This document shows positions 8,097-16,006 of a stretch of 64,000 nt of DNA, piece by piece. Below the pieces are notes generated by a model. It searched no databases. It had not been told where the DNA came from and worked only from the letters and a program-made list of their open reading frames with translations. Within the stretch, counting starts at the first letter, position 1. Each line of letters opens with the position of its first letter. This DNA comes from Streptomyces sp. NBC_00513 (lineage in GTDB: Bacteria; Actinomycetota; Actinomycetes; Streptomycetales; Streptomycetaceae). The DNA lies in the NCBI RefSeq assembly GCF_041431415.1, contig NZ_CP107846.1, forward strand, positions 103,293 through 167,292, given 5' to 3'. The translations under genes and the position numbers were made by a program.

Positions 8097-8401
8097 CGCG
8101 CCCCCTCAGCAGCACGGAACGCTCCATTCAGGGGCGCAACAGCTGGCTGAAGGATGAGGAGCGCAGGGCAATCGAAAGTCGCGGCGAGTTGGGCCGGATG
8201 GAATTCTGGCTCCGCGTGACTCGAACCCGAATCACCCAGGACGTCAGAGCCGGCCGAGCCGACGTCATCCGCGGATTCACCAGTGTCTGCCGCCTCTTCA
8301 AGCTCGCGATCGACAAGCGGGCCGAGGGCGATCCGAGGCTGTGGAACCACCTCATGCAGTACGCGGACCAGGTGCTGGAGCAGCACGACCCGCGCCGCTG
8401 A
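8093..8401 (+). CDS. Hypothetical helical protein of the transfer region
   Basis: A 102-aa product starts at GTG 8093, overlapping the previous stop. It is mostly helical and rich in Arg and Glu (LGRMEFWLRVTRTRITQDV, LFKLAIDKRAEGD). A terminator hairpin begins 12 bases after its stop, ending the 7620-8401 operon. No family is recognised; the neighbourhood suggests a conjugation accessory. Confidence 0.7.
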   Translation: MTRPLSSTERSIQGRNSWLKDEERRAIESRGELGRMEFWLRVTRTRITQDVRAGRADVIRGFTSVCRLFKLAIDKRAEGDPRLWNHLMQYADQVLEQHDPRR

Positions 8402-8412
8402 ACACCCACCAA

Positions 8413-8445
8413 CGAAGGCCCCGCCGGACTCCGGCGGGGCCTTCG
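8413..8445 (+). terminator. Hairpin terminator
   Basis: CGAAGGCCCCGCCGG and its perfect complement CCGGCGGGGCCTTCG flank a 3-base loop directly after the gene ending at 8401. Confidence 0.85.
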
Positions 8446-8456
8446 CCTCGCGTAAT

Positions 8457-8531
8457 GCGTGCACACGTGCACGTGCACACGCGTGCACGCGAGACCCACC
8501 CGTTGTCAAGCCCTCTGGAGGGAGGTGCACC
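8457..8531. promoter_or_regulatory. Iterated GTGCAC palindromes before the 8532 gene
   Basis: The 6-bp palindrome GTGCAC occurs at 8459, 8467, 8473 and 8483, with a fifth copy at 8526-8531 touching the GTG start. The four tandem copies are separated by CAC/ACGC-type spacers. This is a compact operator candidate between a terminator and a gene start. Confidence 0.5.
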
Positions 8532-10748
8532 GTGTCCGACGTGGACGACCCGAACGGGATCCTGGTCCGTGGCCCATGGAGCGGTGAACCCTCATACGCC
8601 CCGCCGCCCATCCCGAATTTCGCCGACACCATTCCGCCGCCGGACGACATTCCCGCCGCGCCGCCGGAATCCCCGGAAGAAACCACGATGCAACTTCCGG
8701 CGATTCCGGCCGCCCCGGACCCGGCCACGGCATTGCGTTCGGACGGTTTCGCCCCGCCGCAATGCGCGGATGAGGAAGCCGAATACGAGGAAGGCGAATA
8801 CGTCCAGCCGCGTTCTCTCGCCGACCGTCTCGGCGACTGGTTGGAATTCCGCCTCGAAATGGCGCGGTACAACCACGAAAGCGAAGCGCCTTTCCGTGAG
8901 GCTGAAATAGCACGGAAGGCCGCGCTGCTGGAGGGCCGCACCGCGCAGGAAGTCGCGATGATGGAGCAGAACGGAAAGCTCCACACCGCGATGATGAAAG
9001 CAAAGGGCGACAAGGCGGCGGCACGCGGAAAGGCCGACGCCGACCGCATGAAGTCGCCCAGCTCCGGGCTCGGTGCGGACAAGGGCCGCTCGAAGGCCGG
9101 CGGCGGCGGGTCCCCGCGCAGCGGCAGCGGTGGCGGCGCGCCCCGCAACAGCTCGGGGGCCGGAACGGGGTCCGGGTCGAAGGGGCCCGGGTCGCGCGGT
9201 TCGAACTCCGGCGGATCCGCCGGGCGTTCGGGGTCCGGGGCGCCCGGGAGTGGCAAGGGTGGCACGAAGGACCCTGGCCGGCCCTCTGGCGGCCGTTCTC
9301 CCGGTTCGGGGCACGCCGGGTCCGGCGGGGGCTCGAAGGGCTCCCACAGCGGCCCTGGCGGCTCCGGCAAGGGCAGCGGCCACAAGGGTGACGGCGGCCG
9401 GCCCCAACCCCCCGCCCCGGCGTCCAACGCCCGTGCGGAACGGGCGCGCGGCCGCGCCGACCGCGCCTCCACCCGGCAGGCCGGGCGCCAGGAACGGCGC
9501 AGCGCCGGTCACTCCGCCGGAGTCGCCGACCGGGGCAAGAACCGGGATCAGGCACGCGCCAACCGGCAGCGGGAATGGGAGGACCGCCGGGCGAGGAAGG
9601 CGGAGCGGGAGGCGGCACGCAAGGCCAAGCGGGAAGCCGCGGTGTCGGCCGATCCGGGTCGCACCACGCTGGGCAAGGCCGTCGGCGAGGAAGCCCGGCG
9701 CCGCTGGGACAAGCGCCGCGCCGATGCGAAGGCCGCCGCAGACGCCAAGGCGGCCGGCACGGAGAAGGTGAACCCGACCAAGGACAAGGCCGCCAAGGAC
9801 GACAAGACCAAGAGTGCCGATCCGAAGGACACCGGCACGGACGCCGACGGCAAGGCCAAGAAGGACGGCCCTGACGGCGCTTCTGGCGACGGGAAGCCCG
9901 ACCCGACGGGCGATGAATCCGGCAAGGAGTCCAAGGCCGGTGACGAGCCGTCTGACGGCTCGAAGAAGCGCCGCCGGTTCCGCCGGTTCCGACGCCGCTC
10001 CGACGACTCGGGCCGGACCGGACGGCGGGGCCGCACCCGCGGTGCCGGGCATACCGGCCGCCGTGCAGGTCGGCGCGGACGGCGGTCCGCGGAGGGCCGG
10101 TTCGGACCACCGCCCACCCCGACGGCGGAGTGGCCCGATCACCCCAGCCGCCCGCCGCGCCCCGCCGGATCCGCCACCGAGGACGACGTCGTCGACGCGG
10201 ACATCGTCCCCGACGCTCCGGCCGCGGTGACGACCGGCGTCAAGGGCCTGCCGCCCGCCCCGGAGCCGCACACCGAACGTCCCGGCACCAGCCGACCCAC
10301 CAGCACGGAAGGGAGCAGCGTGAGCAACACACAGGTCAGCAGGCCGTCCAGGCAGGGCAACTTGGCTGCCCAGCACCGTACGGACATCACGTTCGACGAG
10401 TACCTGATGGAGATGGCGAACATCGCCATCAAGGCCGCGTCCGACGAGGAGCGCGCCGAGGCGTTGAGGGAGGCGCTCGGCCGGGTCGCGGACGCTTTGG
10501 CGGAGATGGCCGCCGATCTGGCCGAGGACCACAACGTGTCCGCCGCCGTCACCGAGCTGATCGACGACCTCGCCGAGACCGCGGGTGAGATGAAGAAGCA
10601 GGCGCAGCGGTGCGCCGAGGAGTGCGGCATTGCCAAGGTGGCCGCCAGGCTCGGGGCGACCGAGGTCGCCCGCGTCTACGGCGAGGACATGGACGCCAAG
10701 GAAGACGCGGGCCTGACGTCCGTGTCGGCCGCCGCCCACCACGACTAG
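8532..10748 (+). CDS. Large low-complexity Gly/Ser/Lys-rich protein of the transfer region
   Basis: A 738-aa protein starts at GTG 8532 behind GGAGGGAGG. The N-terminal 90 residues are Pro-rich and acidic, and residues about 95-150 form a helix (LADRLGDWLEFRLEMARYN...). About 170-300 is a Gly/Ser-rich linker, and 300-530 is dominated by Arg/Lys/Ala/Asp. The final ~150 residues are an ordered helical domain (FDEYLMEMANIAIKAASDEE, then VSAAVTELIDDLAETAGEM). Such architecture fits a surface- or membrane-associated plasmid transfer protein placed just before the TraB genes. I do not recognise a defined family. Confidence 0.75.
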   Translation: MSDVDDPNGILVRGPWSGEPSYAPPPIPNFADTIPPPDDIPAAPPESPEETTMQLPAIPAAPDPATALRSDGFAPPQCADEEAEYEEGEYVQPRSLADRLGDWLEFRLEMARYNHESEAPFREAEIARKAALLEGRTAQEVAMMEQNGKLHTAMMKAKGDKAAARGKADADRMKSPSSGLGADKGRSKAGGGGSPRSGSGGGAPRNSSGAGTGSGSKGPGSRGSNSGGSAGRSGSGAPGSGKGGTKDPGRPSGGRSPGSGHAGSGGGSKGSHSGPGGSGKGSGHKGDGGRPQPPAPASNARAERARGRADRASTRQAGRQERRSAGHSAGVADRGKNRDQARANRQREWEDRRARKAEREAARKAKREAAVSADPGRTTLGKAVGEEARRRWDKRRADAKAAADAKAAGTEKVNPTKDKAAKDDKTKSADPKDTGTDADGKAKKDGPDGASGDGKPDPTGDESGKESKAGDEPSDGSKKRRRFRRFRRRSDDSGRTGRRGRTRGAGHTGRRAGRRGRRSAEGRFGPPPTPTAEWPDHPSRPPRPAGSATEDDVVDADIVPDAPAAVTTGVKGLPPAPEPHTERPGTSRPTSTEGSSVSNTQVSRPSRQGNLAAQHRTDITFDEYLMEMANIAIKAASDEERAEALREALGRVADALAEMAADLAEDHNVSAAVTELIDDLAETAGEMKKQAQRCAEECGIAKVAARLGATEVARVYGEDMDAKEDAGLTSVSAAAHHD

Positions 10749-10766
10749 GAAAGGGGACACCCGCAG

Positions 10767-11183
10767 ATGAGCGACCTCGCACCCCGCGGTACCGGCATGG
10801 CCGCGGCTCCGGCCGACGGAGACAACCGCTACAAGTCCGTCCAGAGCAAGTTGGACAAGCTCGGCAAGGCCATGGACGACGCCGGCCTCGAACTGGAGGC
10901 GCTGCGGCGCAGCATGAAGGCCAACGCGGCCCACACCCACGACGTCGCCGGCGACATCGAGAACGCCGGCCTGGACGCCAAGTTCGTGGAGATGACCAAC
11001 CTGGTCTCGGTGGCCCTGGGTGGCGCCGCCGTGGAGGTCAAGCGGCTGTGCGACAGCGCGCAGGAGACCGCCGACCTCACCTGGGAGGCCAAGCGCACCC
11101 ACTCCCGGCTGTACGGGGCGCTGGACGACATCCGCTCCAACCGGCGCGAGAAGACCCCCCGGCCGGGCTTCTTCAACCGCTGA
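10767..11183 (+). CDS. TraB-associated conjugal transfer protein
   Basis: A 138-aa helical protein (SVQSKLDKLGKAMDDAGLELEALRRSMKANAA, then DAKFVEMTNLVSVALGGAAVEVKRL, ending EKTPRPGFFNR) recalls the short protein found beside the FtsK-like translocase on Streptomyces plasmids and often labelled conjugal transfer protein TraB. It has no ATPase motif. It starts 18 bases after the preceding stop behind AAAGGGG and ends before a terminator hairpin, after which the translocase gene begins. Confidence 0.65.
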   Translation: MSDLAPRGTGMAAAPADGDNRYKSVQSKLDKLGKAMDDAGLELEALRRSMKANAAHTHDVAGDIENAGLDAKFVEMTNLVSVALGGAAVEVKRLCDSAQETADLTWEAKRTHSRLYGALDDIRSNRREKTPRPGFFNR

Positions 11184-11201
11184 CCCCTCCCCACCCCGCC
11201 A

Positions 11202-11233
11202 CGAGCGGCCCCGCACCTCTGCGGGGCCGCTCG
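11202..11233 (+). terminator. Hairpin terminator or attenuator before the translocase gene
   Basis: CGAGCGGCCCCGCA pairs perfectly with TGCGGGGCCGCTCG around CCTC. It lies 25 bases before the translocase start, so it may attenuate read-through into that gene. Confidence 0.75.
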
Positions 11234-11257
11234 TCCCCGTTCCCGAAGGAGAATCTG

Positions 11258-13405
11258 GTGTCCACGCCGCGCAGTGTCGTGCTCGAACGCCTCGCCTACA
11301 CCCTCGCCGCGCCCGTGCTGGCCGTGGCCCCGAACATCTACCCCGACAGCCCCGTCCACCAGGTCGTGCAGCTGGCCGGCGCCGCCGGGATCGGCGGCTG
11401 GCTCCTGGCCGCCAAGAGCGACGCGCACGGCGCCGGGCGCAAGATCTTGCGCTGGTCCCCGCTGGTCCTGGCGGCCGCCATCGACGTCACCGCCAAGACC
11501 ACCGCCGGCTGGGGCCCATGGTGGATGGACGGGCTGCTCGCCGCCGGCTGGGCGGCCGCCGGCTACCTGGTGATGCCGTTCTCCCGGCACGCCCGCAGCC
11601 GCCACCGCCCCGCCCTCGCCGCCCCGGCCCCGCACCCGACCCCCGAGATCGCCCCGGAAGAGGCTCCGCAGCTGGTCGACGACGGCGCCGACGTGCTCAC
11701 CCGCGACGCTCGGATGATGTGGGAGCAGGCCGGAAGCCCGGCCCGCACCCACATCGTCAAGGCCACCCGACACCCCGGGATGCAGCACGACATGACACTC
11801 CTGCTGCGCGCCTCGGAGCCCGGGCGGCCCATCACCGGCCTGTCCGAGACCGCGGTCGCCGCCCCCTTCGGCGTGCCCGCGCACGATGTCGTCCTGATGG
11901 ACGTCGCGGTCCAGCCCGGCCGCCAGGGCGGGCCGGGCTGGCTGGAGGCCCGCATCACCCCCGACGCCAACCAGCGCCGACGCACCAAGCCGACCCCCCA
12001 GGAGCGCTGGACGGACAAGGTCGGCGGACCCAAGGGCGGCGCCCCCGGCTCCGAACTGGTCCACCACACCCGCGACGAGGAGCGCGGGGTCACCTTCTAC
12101 CGGGCGAAAATGGCCGACGCCACCACCACCCCGCGCATCGACCTGGCGAAGGTCTGCCGCGGCCTGGGCCTGCCCGAGGACGACTCCTGCGTCTTCGTCC
12201 TCATCGACGGCACCGAGTTCCTCATCAGCGCCTTCGACAAGCCCCCACTGTCCGCGATCTTCCCCGCCACCCGCGAACTGCTCACCCCGGACGCCAAGGG
12301 CATGTACGTGTGCGGATACACCATCACCGGCCAGCCGGTGAAGAACATGGTGTTCCAGCACGACAAGAACGCCGCCCGGCACGGACTGATCCTGGGCGTG
12401 TCCCGGTCGGGGAAGACGCAGTTCTTCGCGATCGACATGGCCGCCATGTCCCTCGCCGGGCAGGTCGTGTGGCTCTCCACCGTCCGCAAGGACGAGAAGA
12501 CCACCGTCCTGGGGAAGTACATCGACCGGCAGGGCTCCAACGCCCTGTGGATGGCCCGCTCCCTTCGCGCGGCGAAGGCGCTGTGCGAGATCCGCGCGGA
12601 GATGCCCTGGCCGCACGACGGCGAGGCGCACGACTACAAGCCCGGCGACCCCCGCTGCCCCTACAAGCAGCTGAACGTGTTCACGGACGAGTTCATGACC
12701 GCCGCACAGGACGCCCAGTTCGGCGCGTTCATCCAGACCGACGGCGACGACCTCACCGTCACCGGCCTCAAATACGGCATCGGCCTCAACCCGGCCGGCC
12801 AGTCCCCGTTCGCCCACAACGGGTTCTCCACCGAGATGAAGGACAACCTCCGCCAGAACAGCCGGCCGACCATCTTCAACATGGGCAGCCCCGCCGCCAC
12901 CCGCAAAGCGGCCGAGGGCACGATGGAGAACACCTACGACGTCCCGACCATCCCCGCCCGCTACGCCCAGCAGGAAGGCTCCGCGATCGAGCGGGCCATG
13001 CGCGGCGAGGCCGACCCGGAGAACGGTGTCTCCACCGGAGGCGTCGCCATCATGGTCATGGACAACGGCCGCGCGGTCCTCATGCGGTCCCTGTACGCGG
13101 ACTTCGACACCGACCTCGCCGAGCTGTTTCCCGAGGACGTCAACCGGCTCACCGACCACGAGGTCAGCGAGCTGACCAAGCGCGGCCTGTGGTTCGACTG
13201 GAACGAACCCGTACGCCCCGGCGAGTTCTGGCCCGAGCCCGACGACGAAGCCGACGACGATGGCGGCTCCCGCCGTCGCGACGGCGGGGGCGGCAAGGGC
13301 GGGGGCGGCAAGGGCGGGCCCAAGGCAGCCAGCAAGCGCTCCGAGCCCCAGATCGCCTCGCCCCGCCAGGCACTGGAGGCCATCAGGAGCCTTAGCGATG
13401 TCTGA
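11258..13405 (+). CDS. FtsK/SpoIIIE-type DNA translocase (TraB-like transfer ATPase)
   Basis: This 715-aa protein starts at GTG 11258 behind GAAGGAGAA. Its N-terminus has hydrophobic segments at about residues 10-30, 40-60 and 75-110. The motor domain carries Walker A GVSRSGKT (about 387-394) and a Walker B-like LNVFTDEF (about 475). TraB proteins of Streptomyces move double-stranded plasmid DNA between hyphae as FtsK-like hexamers. The end is Gly/Lys-rich and then helical (QALEAIRSLSDV); in TraB proteins the C-terminus reads the clt repeats. Position after the accessory genes fits the role. The exact subfamily is less certain than the ATPase class. Confidence 0.88.
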   Translation: MSTPRSVVLERLAYTLAAPVLAVAPNIYPDSPVHQVVQLAGAAGIGGWLLAAKSDAHGAGRKILRWSPLVLAAAIDVTAKTTAGWGPWWMDGLLAAGWAAAGYLVMPFSRHARSRHRPALAAPAPHPTPEIAPEEAPQLVDDGADVLTRDARMMWEQAGSPARTHIVKATRHPGMQHDMTLLLRASEPGRPITGLSETAVAAPFGVPAHDVVLMDVAVQPGRQGGPGWLEARITPDANQRRRTKPTPQERWTDKVGGPKGGAPGSELVHHTRDEERGVTFYRAKMADATTTPRIDLAKVCRGLGLPEDDSCVFVLIDGTEFLISAFDKPPLSAIFPATRELLTPDAKGMYVCGYTITGQPVKNMVFQHDKNAARHGLILGVSRSGKTQFFAIDMAAMSLAGQVVWLSTVRKDEKTTVLGKYIDRQGSNALWMARSLRAAKALCEIRAEMPWPHDGEAHDYKPGDPRCPYKQLNVFTDEFMTAAQDAQFGAFIQTDGDDLTVTGLKYGIGLNPAGQSPFAHNGFSTEMKDNLRQNSRPTIFNMGSPAATRKAAEGTMENTYDVPTIPARYAQQEGSAIERAMRGEADPENGVSTGGVAIMVMDNGRAVLMRSLYADFDTDLAELFPEDVNRLTDHEVSELTKRGLWFDWNEPVRPGEFWPEPDDEADDDGGSRRRDGGGGKGGGGKGGPKAASKRSEPQIASPRQALEAIRSLSDV

Positions 13406-13537
13406 GAGCCGCCCATCCCTGTCCGGAGGCGGTACGAGCCGGCTGCCACGATCAAGCCGGATCGTTGGGCCGGGGCCAGTGCAGTGCCAGATACACCTCC
13501 GAGGCGTGGGTGGAGGACCGCGACGAAACTCTTTAAG

Positions 13538-13575
13538 GCATTCGCTTGCAATGCATTCGCGTGAGATGCATATTG
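13538..13575 (+). promoter_or_regulatory. Promoter with repeated GCATTCGC operator
   Basis: TTGCAA (13546-13551), exactly 17 bases, and CATATT (13569-13574) form a vegetative-type promoter. It overlaps repeats of GCATTCGC (13538 and 13553) and two ATGCAT palindromes. The local drop in GC supports a promoter. It reads toward the gene starting at 13737. Confidence 0.6.
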
Positions 13576-13648
13576 GACTGGCGGGCCGGGGTGCCCCCTC
13601 GTCTACGTGCTTCGCAGCAGACCGCCTCCAGCCTGGCAGCTCGAACTC

Positions 13649-13694
13649 CTCGGGGGAGGGCCGTCAGGTTGCCAACTCGGCCTCCCGCCCCGAG
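13649..13694 (+). ncRNA. Intergenic hairpin with CAGGTTGCCAA loop
   Basis: Arms CTCGGGGGAGGGCC and GGCCTCCCGCCCCGAG pair with a one-base bulge around a loop containing CAGGTTGCCAACTC. The loop is shared with hairpins at 14217 and 14570, each just upstream of a small gene. A leader or processing element is more likely than a simple terminator because the loop is conserved. Confidence 0.55.
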
Positions 13695-13736
13695 ACCTCC
13701 CAACTCGCCAGCATCAGCGGCCCGAAGGACCCCGTC

Positions 13737-14210
13737 ATGACCAACGTCCCGGTCCACCCCGTCGGAACCGACCGCCCGCAGTCCCTGGAGCACCGCCCGA
13801 TCCGGGCGGCGCGCGCCCGGCGTGCCGGGGTGAAGCTCCTGTCCGCCGTCGTCCGCTACAACGGCATCACGATCACCGCGGTTGTCACCGCTCTCGGCGT
13901 CCACGCGTTCACTGCCCGGATCAACCCGGACCGCTGGGACGGCGACACCCTCTACACGCTGCCGGAGGACCTCAGCGACATCCGCGACGAGTTCAACTCC
14001 GGCGCCGACCCGACCCAGCGCAGCCTGCGTACCGGCGGACTGCTGGATACGACCGCCGCGCTCACGCGCAGGCTCGCCGGGCAGGGGGAGGAGGGCCACG
14101 CCCAGCGCCTCCACGCGTCCGCCCTCCACCTGAGCAAGGCCGACGGCGTGCTCGGGCGCGGTCGGGCCGGTGACGAGCCGGCCGCCGACGCCCGTAAGGA
14201 TCTGCAGTAG
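13737..14210 (+). CDS. Hypothetical protein
   Basis: A 157-aa protein starting at ATG 13737. Residues about 25-60 contain a moderately hydrophobic segment (VKLLSAVVRYNGITITAVVTALGVHAF). The rest is charged and helical (LPEDLSDIRDEFNSGAD; HAQRLHASALHLSKAD). It is preceded by a promoter and a loop-conserved hairpin and followed by a second such hairpin. I do not recognise the family, and an upstream in-frame start cannot be excluded. Confidence 0.65.
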   Translation: MTNVPVHPVGTDRPQSLEHRPIRAARARRAGVKLLSAVVRYNGITITAVVTALGVHAFTARINPDRWDGDTLYTLPEDLSDIRDEFNSGADPTQRSLRTGGLLDTTAALTRRLAGQGEEGHAQRLHASALHLSKADGVLGRGRAGDEPAADARKDLQ

Positions 14211-14216
14211 AGACAC

Positions 14217-14263
14217 CCCGGGGACGGCGGCCAGGTCGCCAAACTCAGCCCGCCGCCCCCGGG
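14217..14263 (+). ncRNA. Intergenic hairpin with CAGGTCGCCAA loop
   Basis: A 14-bp stem (CCCGGGGACGGCGG with CCGCCGCCCCCGGG, one A-C mismatch) closes a loop containing CAGGTCGCCAAACTC. It begins seven bases after the preceding stop. The downstream leader (14264-14333) resembles the leader at 21780-21851. Confidence 0.6.
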
Positions 14264-14333
14264 TCTCCCAACCCGCTCCAACCGGAGCAGGAGGGTCGGA
14301 ACCATCGTCCCTCACCATCCGCCAGGAGCACAC

Positions 14334-14561
14334 ATGACCCCCCGACCCGACACCGAGCCCAGCACTACGGAAGACATCAAGGCCGCCGTCCAGATCGCCC
14401 AGAGCGCACGCGACAACGCCGTACTCGCCGCCGAGAAGGAGTTCTGGCAGCGGATGGGTGAGCTCAGCAAGAGCTACCACGGCGCCCAGCAGGACGTCGC
14501 CGACGCCATGGGCCGCAAGCGCGACTACGTCTACAAGAACGTGCGGAAGTACACCGCCTGA
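14334..14561 (+). CDS. Small helix-turn-helix-like protein (paralog of 21852 gene)
   Basis: A 75-aa protein: residues 13-45 form a long helix (DIKAAVQIAQSARDNAVLAAEKEFW), and the end (QQDVADAMGRKRDYVYKNVRKYTA) looks like an HTH with recognition helix around RDYVYKNVRKY. The 79-aa product at 21852 has the same layout and ending (RAVAEHLDFSREHIRNQVNRYTA). Both genes follow similar hairpin-plus-leader sequences, so the cassette was duplicated. Probably a small DNA-binding regulator; the targets are unknown. Confidence 0.7.
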   Translation: MTPRPDTEPSTTEDIKAAVQIAQSARDNAVLAAEKEFWQRMGELSKSYHGAQQDVADAMGRKRDYVYKNVRKYTA

Positions 14562-14569
14562 TCCACCCC

Positions 14570-14620
14570 CTCCGGGGCCGGCCACCAGGTCGCCAACCAC
14601 TCAGCCGGCCGCCCCCGGAG
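14570..14620 (+). ncRNA. Intergenic hairpin with CAGGTCGCCAA loop
   Basis: The stem CTCCGGGGCCGGCC/GGCCGCCCCCGGAG (13 of 14 pairs) closes a loop with CAGGTCGCCAACCACTC. It is the third member of the 13.6-14.6 kb hairpin family and lies directly before the 14662 gene. Confidence 0.6.
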
Positions 14621-14661
14621 CTCCCGACCCACCATCTCGCAGCACGCAGGAAGGCTTCGCC

Positions 14662-15324
14662 ATGCCCGCATCCGCAGCACCCGCCGCCTTCGGCCCCCAG
14701 GCTCCCGACGCGAGCACGCGCCTCCTGGCCGACGAGGTCGAAGCCTGGCTCAAGAAGATCACCCCGGCCCCCGCGGCCGCCCCGGCCCCCGAACAGCCCG
14801 CGCCTCCTGCCGGATTCGACATTCCCGCCCTGGCGGCCGCCGGCCTCGCCGAGGTCGAGCGCAGCGAACGAGCCACCGCCGCCGCCCAGGCGGCCGCACG
14901 CCCCTCCCTGCTCGACCGGATCACCCGTCGCCACCAGCGCCCGGCGACCCGGGCCAGCGTGCACATCCGCCGGGCCGCCGCCGCGCTGGCCACCGGCGGA
15001 TGGTGCCGCGGGGAGCTGCGTGACGCCACCGGCCGGCACTGCATTCTCGGCGCCCTCATGGCCGCCCCGGCCGACAGCGACACGGTCGGTCGCTCCCACA
15101 TCTACATCCGCTCCGCGATGGCCGAATCGGCCGCGTACGCCCAGCCGACGCCCGACTACCGCGCCCGCATGGAGGCGCAGTGGAGCCGGGAGGGCCGCGA
15201 CCCGCGGTCTCTGGGTCGCCAGTTCGACATCGCCGTGCACAACAACGTGGTCGCCCCGACGGTCGGCGCCGTCCTCGACCTCCTGCAGCGGGCCGCCGAG
15301 TTCGCCGAGCGTGCGGGGGACTGA
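14662..15324 (+). CDS. DUF6197-like protein
   Basis: A 220-aa protein starting at ATG 14662 behind GCAGGAAGG. The N-terminal half is Ala/Pro-rich. The C-terminal half has HIRRAAAALATGGWCRGELRDATGRHCILGALMAA (about residues 108-142), which resembles DUF6197, a family with a short helical core and conserved Cys common in actinobacteria. It ends just before a promoter-like element at 15356. The function is unknown and the family call is moderate. Confidence 0.6.
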   Translation: MPASAAPAAFGPQAPDASTRLLADEVEAWLKKITPAPAAAPAPEQPAPPAGFDIPALAAAGLAEVERSERATAAAQAAARPSLLDRITRRHQRPATRASVHIRRAAAALATGGWCRGELRDATGRHCILGALMAAPADSDTVGRSHIYIRSAMAESAAYAQPTPDYRARMEAQWSREGRDPRSLGRQFDIAVHNNVVAPTVGAVLDLLQRAAEFAERAGD

Positions 15325-15355
15325 CGGGGGCGGCAAGGGAATCCCCCTGGACGCG

Positions 15356-15417
15356 GTGATGTGTAGTGCGTATAGTTTTCTTGTCGGGGTTCGGGTTCTC
15401 CTCCGGATCTCCCCGAC
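15356..15417 (+). promoter_or_regulatory. Promoter-hairpin element, divergent copy
   Basis: GTGATG (15356-15361), nine bases, then TATAGTTTTCTTGTC (TATAGT at 15371-15376) match the promoter family of 47-62 kb. Downstream, GTCGGGG (15383-15389) pairs with CCCCGAC (15411-15417) around a 21-base loop. The GTGGCA loop of the other copies is absent. It drives the protease-like gene at 15460. Confidence 0.7.
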
Positions 15418-15459
15418 CACCCACCCGACCTGACCGAATCAACCCGGAAGGCGCCCCGC

Positions 15460-15987
15460 ATGCACATCTCCATCGAGCGTTTCCTCTTCGGAGGCGGCCC
15501 CTACAGCAAGTACGCCAAAGCCATCGCCCCCCACGCCGAGAAGCTCGTTCGCGACAAGTTCGGCCCCCTGCCGGCCATCCACCTGATCCTCAACGGCGAC
15601 GCCAGCCAGCTCGACCACCTGGTGAACACCGCGGAAGCCAAGCTCCTGCCCGGCATCACCCCCACGCACGTCAACGCCGCCAGCCGCGCCGACCGCCACT
15701 CCCGCCGGGCCTACGGCCAGACGACCATCGACCGCGATGGCGTACTGATCGTCCTTCAGATCGCCAACATGCGCGGCGAGGTCGATGTCGCCCAGACCCT
15801 CGTGCACGAGCTCGTCCACGCCCACCAGCTCGGCAACCGCACCGCCCGCGGCCTCCACCTGGACTACCTCAAGCACGTCTGGGGCCAGAAGCCCATGAAG
15901 TCCAACACCGTCAGCGCCTACGAGCTGCTGATCGACCAGCGCGAGCACGAGGCCTACGACGCCGAGGACCTGGCCGCCCGGCTCTGA
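15460..15987 (+). CDS. Putative zinc metalloprotease-like protein (HExxH)
   Basis: A 175-aa protein starting at ATG 15460 behind CGGAAGGCG. It contains LVHELVHAHQLGN (about residues 112-124), a clear HExxH zinc-binding motif with the classical helix. Downstream REHEAYDAEDLA (about 161-172) could supply a third Glu ligand as in gluzincins, with the family spacing. There is no signal peptide, so it would act in the cytoplasm. It sits at the head of a run of plasmid genes behind the conserved promoter. The substrate is unknown; similar small cytoplasmic peptidases on plasmids include ImmA-like proteins, to which it is not obviously related. Confidence 0.65.
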   Translation: MHISIERFLFGGGPYSKYAKAIAPHAEKLVRDKFGPLPAIHLILNGDASQLDHLVNTAEAKLLPGITPTHVNAASRADRHSRRAYGQTTIDRDGVLIVLQIANMRGEVDVAQTLVHELVHAHQLGNRTARGLHLDYLKHVWGQKPMKSNTVSAYELLIDQREHEAYDAEDLAARL

Positions 15988-16006
15988 ACCCGACAGGAGG
16001 ACCGCC

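Noticed and set aside
4761..13159. Very long open frames on the minus strand opposite the transfer genes (up to about 1050 codons)
   Set aside because: They mirror the strong third-position GC bias of the plus-strand genes, have no ribosome sites or family motifs, and their products are low-complexity.
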